NCBI GenBank assembly: GCA_029933275.1
Contig: JAOZOM010000070.1
Location: 1 to 8,705, forward strand
Source of the DNA: Anaerolineales bacterium
GTDB lineage: Bacteria; Chloroflexota; Anaerolineae; Anaerolineales; Villigracilaceae
Length of the DNA: 8,705 nucleotides
Direction: 5' to 3'
Under the pieces are notes generated by a model. That model was not told where the DNA came from. It did no database searches and saw nothing but the letters and a program-made list of their open reading frames with translations. A program made the position numbers and the translations under genes. Below are positions 6,570 through 8,705 of this stretch, one piece after another (the first letter of the stretch is position 1; the number at the start of each line of letters is the position of its first letter).

Positions 6570-6589
6570 AGTCTGAAGTCTAAAGTCTT
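6569..6589. repeat. Heptamer tandem repeat (AAGTCTN x3)
   Basis: Three direct heptamers, AAGTCTG (6569-6575), AAGTCTA (6576-6582) and AAGTCTT (6583-6589), start at the last base of the HD-domain gene and fill most of the gap before the biotin carboxylase ribosome binding site. Short heptad arrays of this kind can expand or shrink by slippage. No function is known to me. Confidence 0.6.
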
Positions 6590-6597
6590 AAAAAAAC

Positions 6598-6601
6598 GGA
6601 G
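6598..6601 (+). promoter_or_regulatory. Ribosome binding site of the biotin carboxylase gene
   Basis: GGAG lies 5 bases before ATG 6607. It is the only near-consensus Shine-Dalgarno sequence in the carboxylase operon, so this gene may be translated more strongly, or more independently, than its neighbours. Confidence 0.7.
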
Positions 6602-6606
6602 CATTT

Positions 6607-8115
6607 ATGTTCAATAAAGTATTGATAGCCAATCGTGGAGAGATTGCTGTTCGGGTTTTGCGAGCTTGTCGCGAATTAGGGATAAAAACCGTAGCGGTTT
6701 ATTCGGAAGCGGATCGGCAAGCGATGCACGTCCGCTACGCGACTGAAGCCTATTTGCTGGGACCCGCGCCTTCGAGAGAGTCCTACTTGAAGGGCGATAA
6801 AATTATCGAGATTGCACTCAAGAGCGGGGCAGGAGCGATTCATCCCGGTTATGGTTTTTTGGCAGAAAATGCCGATTTTGCACAAGCTGTTGAAGATGCG
6901 GGATTAGAGTTTGTCGGTCCCAAACCTTTTGCGATCTCCTCAATGGGTGATAAAGCCATCGCACGAAAAACGATGATGGAGGCTGGCGTTCCTGTTGTTC
7001 CCGGCACAAAAGGGACAAATCGCCTGAGCGATGAAGATTTGCTCAGATTAGCTCCCGAAGTCGGATTTCCGCTTTTGATTAAGGCAACTGCCGGGGGCGG
7101 CGGAAAGGGGATGCGCGAAGTCAAAAATATGGATGAGATGCCCTCTGCGCTTTCCTCGGCACGCGGCGAGGCTAAATCTGCGTTCGGAGAGGATAATGTT
7201 TACCTCGAAAAATTGCTTATCGGCGCGCGGCATATCGAAATCCAAGTTTTGGCGGATAAGTTTGGGAACGTGATTCACCTCAACGAACGCGAATGCTCAC
7301 TGCAACGTCGTCATCAAAAATTATTAGAAGAAGCCCCCTCACCGGTGATGGATGAAGACCTCCGCCAACGGATGGGCGAGGTTGCTGTCCAAGCGGCAAA
7401 AGCGGTGAATTACGAGAGCGCGGGGACGATTGAATGTTTGGTCGATAGCGATAAAAACTTCTATTTTCTTGAAATGAATACTCGTTTGCAAGTGGAGCAT
7501 CCAATTACCGAATTGGTGACGGGTGTGGATATTGTGAAAGAGCAAATCCGAATAGCGCGTGGACGTAAACTTTCTTTTACGCAGGATGATATTAAGATAA
7601 AGGGCGCGGCGATTGAGTGTCGCGTTAATGCTGAAGACCCCTATAATAATTTTATGCCCTCTACGGGATTGATTTCTCATATCGTTTTGCCCTCAGGACC
7701 TGGTGTTCGCGTGGATACGGGGGTTTACGCAGGAACTGAGATCACGCCTTATTATGATTCGATGATTTCAAAGTTGATTGTTTGGGGTGAAACTCGTGCG
7801 CAAGCAATTTTGCGGATGCGGCGCGCACTCGAAGAATATAAAGTGGTTGGTGTGCGGACAAATATCCCCTTTCATCAGACAATGATGGATTCGCATCGCT
7901 TTATGGGCGGGCAATACGATACTCGTTTTGTGGAAGAAGAGTTCGATATGGAAGAGATTGCCGAGGGGAAGGAAACCTTCCCCGATATTGCTGCGATTAT
8001 CGCTACTTTAGTTAAGCATGAGCAGACCGAGCGCGCCGCACATATTGTTCGGCGTGGTGAACGCGATACGAGTAACTGGAAATGGCTCTCGCGTTGGGAG
8101 CGGTTGAGTAAATAG
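6607..8115 (+). CDS. accC: Biotin carboxylase subunit of acyl-CoA/acetyl-CoA carboxylase
   Basis: 502 residues. It uses ATP and bicarbonate to carboxylate the biotin on the carrier protein. The N-terminal domain opens with KVLIANRGEIAVRVLRA and includes HPGYGFLAENADFA. The ATP-grasp part has Lys159 and the glycine loop AGGGGKGMR (162-170), then RHIEIQVLAD and ERECSLQRRHQK. The metal and active-site run EMNTRLQVEHP (289-299) contains Glu289, Asn291, Arg293 and Glu297, and Arg339 in ECRVNAED matches the catalytic Arg338 of E. coli AccC. All key residues are present. It is about 50 residues longer than E. coli AccC (449); the C-terminal extension (about 450-502) resembles that of stand-alone alpha subunits. 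There is no biotinyl domain, which is encoded by the next gene. PccA is an equally possible name. Confidence 0.95.
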   Translation: MFNKVLIANRGEIAVRVLRACRELGIKTVAVYSEADRQAMHVRYATEAYLLGPAPSRESYLKGDKIIEIALKSGAGAIHPGYGFLAENADFAQAVEDAGLEFVGPKPFAISSMGDKAIARKTMMEAGVPVVPGTKGTNRLSDEDLLRLAPEVGFPLLIKATAGGGGKGMREVKNMDEMPSALSSARGEAKSAFGEDNVYLEKLLIGARHIEIQVLADKFGNVIHLNERECSLQRRHQKLLEEAPSPVMDEDLRQRMGEVAVQAAKAVNYESAGTIECLVDSDKNFYFLEMNTRLQVEHPITELVTGVDIVKEQIRIARGRKLSFTQDDIKIKGAAIECRVNAEDPYNNFMPSTGLISHIVLPSGPGVRVDTGVYAGTEITPYYDSMISKLIVWGETRAQAILRMRRALEEYKVVGVRTNIPFHQTMMDSHRFMGGQYDTRFVEEEFDMEEIAEGKETFPDIAAIIATLVKHEQTERAAHIVRRGERDTSNWKWLSRWERLSK

Positions 8116-8147
8116 TCTGATTTTTGCTGACCAAAAGAGACAAAATT

Positions 8148-8645
8148 ATGAAATATATAACTACAATTGATGATAAAGAATTTTTGATCGAGATCATTGA
8201 CGATACGCACGTTTCTATAGACGGGAAAATTGTTGAAGTTGATTTTGAATCTGTAGAGTCTCAGCCCGTTTTCTCTCTCATCGTGGATGGTAAATCTTAC
8301 GAAGCCTATGTTTATCAGGGTGAGGAAGCTCTCGAGGTTTTGGTGAAGGGGAGGCTTTACCATAGTCGAGTTGAAGACGAGCGTGAGCGAAGGCTGCGTG
8401 CGGCTTCAGGAGGTGGAGCTGTGGAGACGGGTACTTTCCATCTCAAAGCTCCTATGCCCGGTTTGGTTGTTTCTATCTCAGTCGAAGAGGGGCAAGAGGT
8501 CAAAAAGGGTGATGTTTTGCTCATCCTCGAATCAATGAAGATGCAAAACGAGCTTAAGTCACCGCGTGATGGCGTTGTAGGGCGTATCTATATTGCGGCG
8601 GGAGATAGCGTTGAACAACGCAAAAAAATGATGAGCGTAGAGTAG
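8148..8645 (+). CDS. Biotin carboxyl carrier protein of acyl-CoA carboxylase
   Basis: 165 residues. The C-terminal biotinyl domain (about 93-165) starts HLKAPMPGLVVSISVEEGQ and holds the biotinylation motif ESMKMQNEL with Lys131 as the biotin site, 34 residues from the C-terminus as usual for this family. An N-terminal domain of about 85 residues (MKYITTIDDKEFLIEIIDD...) is rich in short beta strands; a short linker with SGGG joins the two. It carries carboxyl groups between the biotin carboxylase and the carboxyltransferase of this operon. Biotin ligase (BirA) is not encoded in the window. ATG 8148 is preferred over an in-frame TTG at 8124; AAAAGAGA lies upstream as a weak ribosome binding site. 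The gap after the biotin carboxylase stop is 32 bases. Confidence 0.93.
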   Translation: MKYITTIDDKEFLIEIIDDTHVSIDGKIVEVDFESVESQPVFSLIVDGKSYEAYVYQGEEALEVLVKGRLYHSRVEDERERRLRAASGGGAVETGTFHLKAPMPGLVVSISVEEGQEVKKGDVLLILESMKMQNELKSPRDGVVGRIYIAAGDSVEQRKKMMSVE

Positions 8646-8652
8646 CCAAATC

Positions 8653-8675
8653 CGTAGATAGAAATCTCGTTTTTT
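8653..8675 (+). terminator. Weak candidate terminator after the carboxylase operon
   Basis: CG(T)AGAT (8653-8659) can pair with ATCTCG (8664-8669) with one bulged T around a 4-base loop, followed by six T (8670-8675), 7 bases after the stop codon of the carrier protein gene. The short, bulged stem makes this a weak call; the position and T-tract support it. Confidence 0.4.
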
Positions 8676-8705
8676 GCTATTCTCGATAAAATCTAATAAA
8701 TTTTC

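Noticed and set aside
7875..8363. 162-codon open frame on the minus strand across the end of the biotin carboxylase gene and the start of the carrier protein gene
   Set aside because: It is antisense to two well-supported genes and reads as low-information sequence, so it is a by-product of their codon use.
1..8705. CRISPR arrays, tRNA or rRNA genes, insertion sequences, phage or defence genes
   Set aside because: Read for on both strands; no spaced identical repeats, cloverleaf sequences, transposase motifs or phage or defence genes were seen.

Overview
This window looks like an ordinary chromosomal stretch from an uncultured-type bacterium. The best guess is Chloroflexota, class Anaerolineae. 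That guess rests on remembered resemblance of three products to proteins common in that class: the N-terminus of a fused MFS/spermidine synthase, the biotin carboxyl carrier protein with its short N-terminal domain, and the separate 502-residue biotin carboxylase. No database search was possible. Base composition is moderate, with A/T-rich gene starts. There are no rRNA or tRNA genes, CRISPR array, insertion sequence or phage genes.

Layout. (1) Positions 1-323, minus strand: the start of a multi-membrane-span gene that runs off the window, probably a fused MFS/spermidine synthase. It is transcribed divergently from (2) a 530-residue GT-C-type membrane glycosyltransferase (473-2065), whose leader has an extended -10 promoter and a small hairpin just before the ribosome binding site. 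(3) A roughly 190-base intergenic stretch with short direct and inverted repeats, then a secreted acidic lipoprotein with an HEYGH zinc-protease motif (2254-3366). (4) Two small four-span membrane proteins of unknown function, overlapping by 8 bases and using TTG and GTG starts (3419-4253), closed by a clear intrinsic terminator. (5) A four-gene operon (4369-8645): acyl-CoA carboxylase carboxyltransferase subunit, HD-domain phosphohydrolase, biotin carboxylase, and biotin carboxyl carrier protein. A weak terminator candidate follows.

The three carboxylase genes together give a complete acyl-CoA carboxylase (acetyl- or propionyl-CoA type). The biotin carboxylase loads CO2 from bicarbonate onto the biotin of the carrier protein, and the carboxyltransferase moves it to the acyl-CoA, making malonyl-CoA or methylmalonyl-CoA. 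The HD-domain gene sits 2 bases after the carboxyltransferase and 37 bases before the biotin carboxylase, so it is almost certainly co-transcribed, but its role is unknown.

I did not find a convincing new system. The points most worth a second look are the HD-domain gene inside the carboxylase operon, the perfect inverted repeat in that operon's leader, and the acidic metallopeptidase-like lipoprotein.
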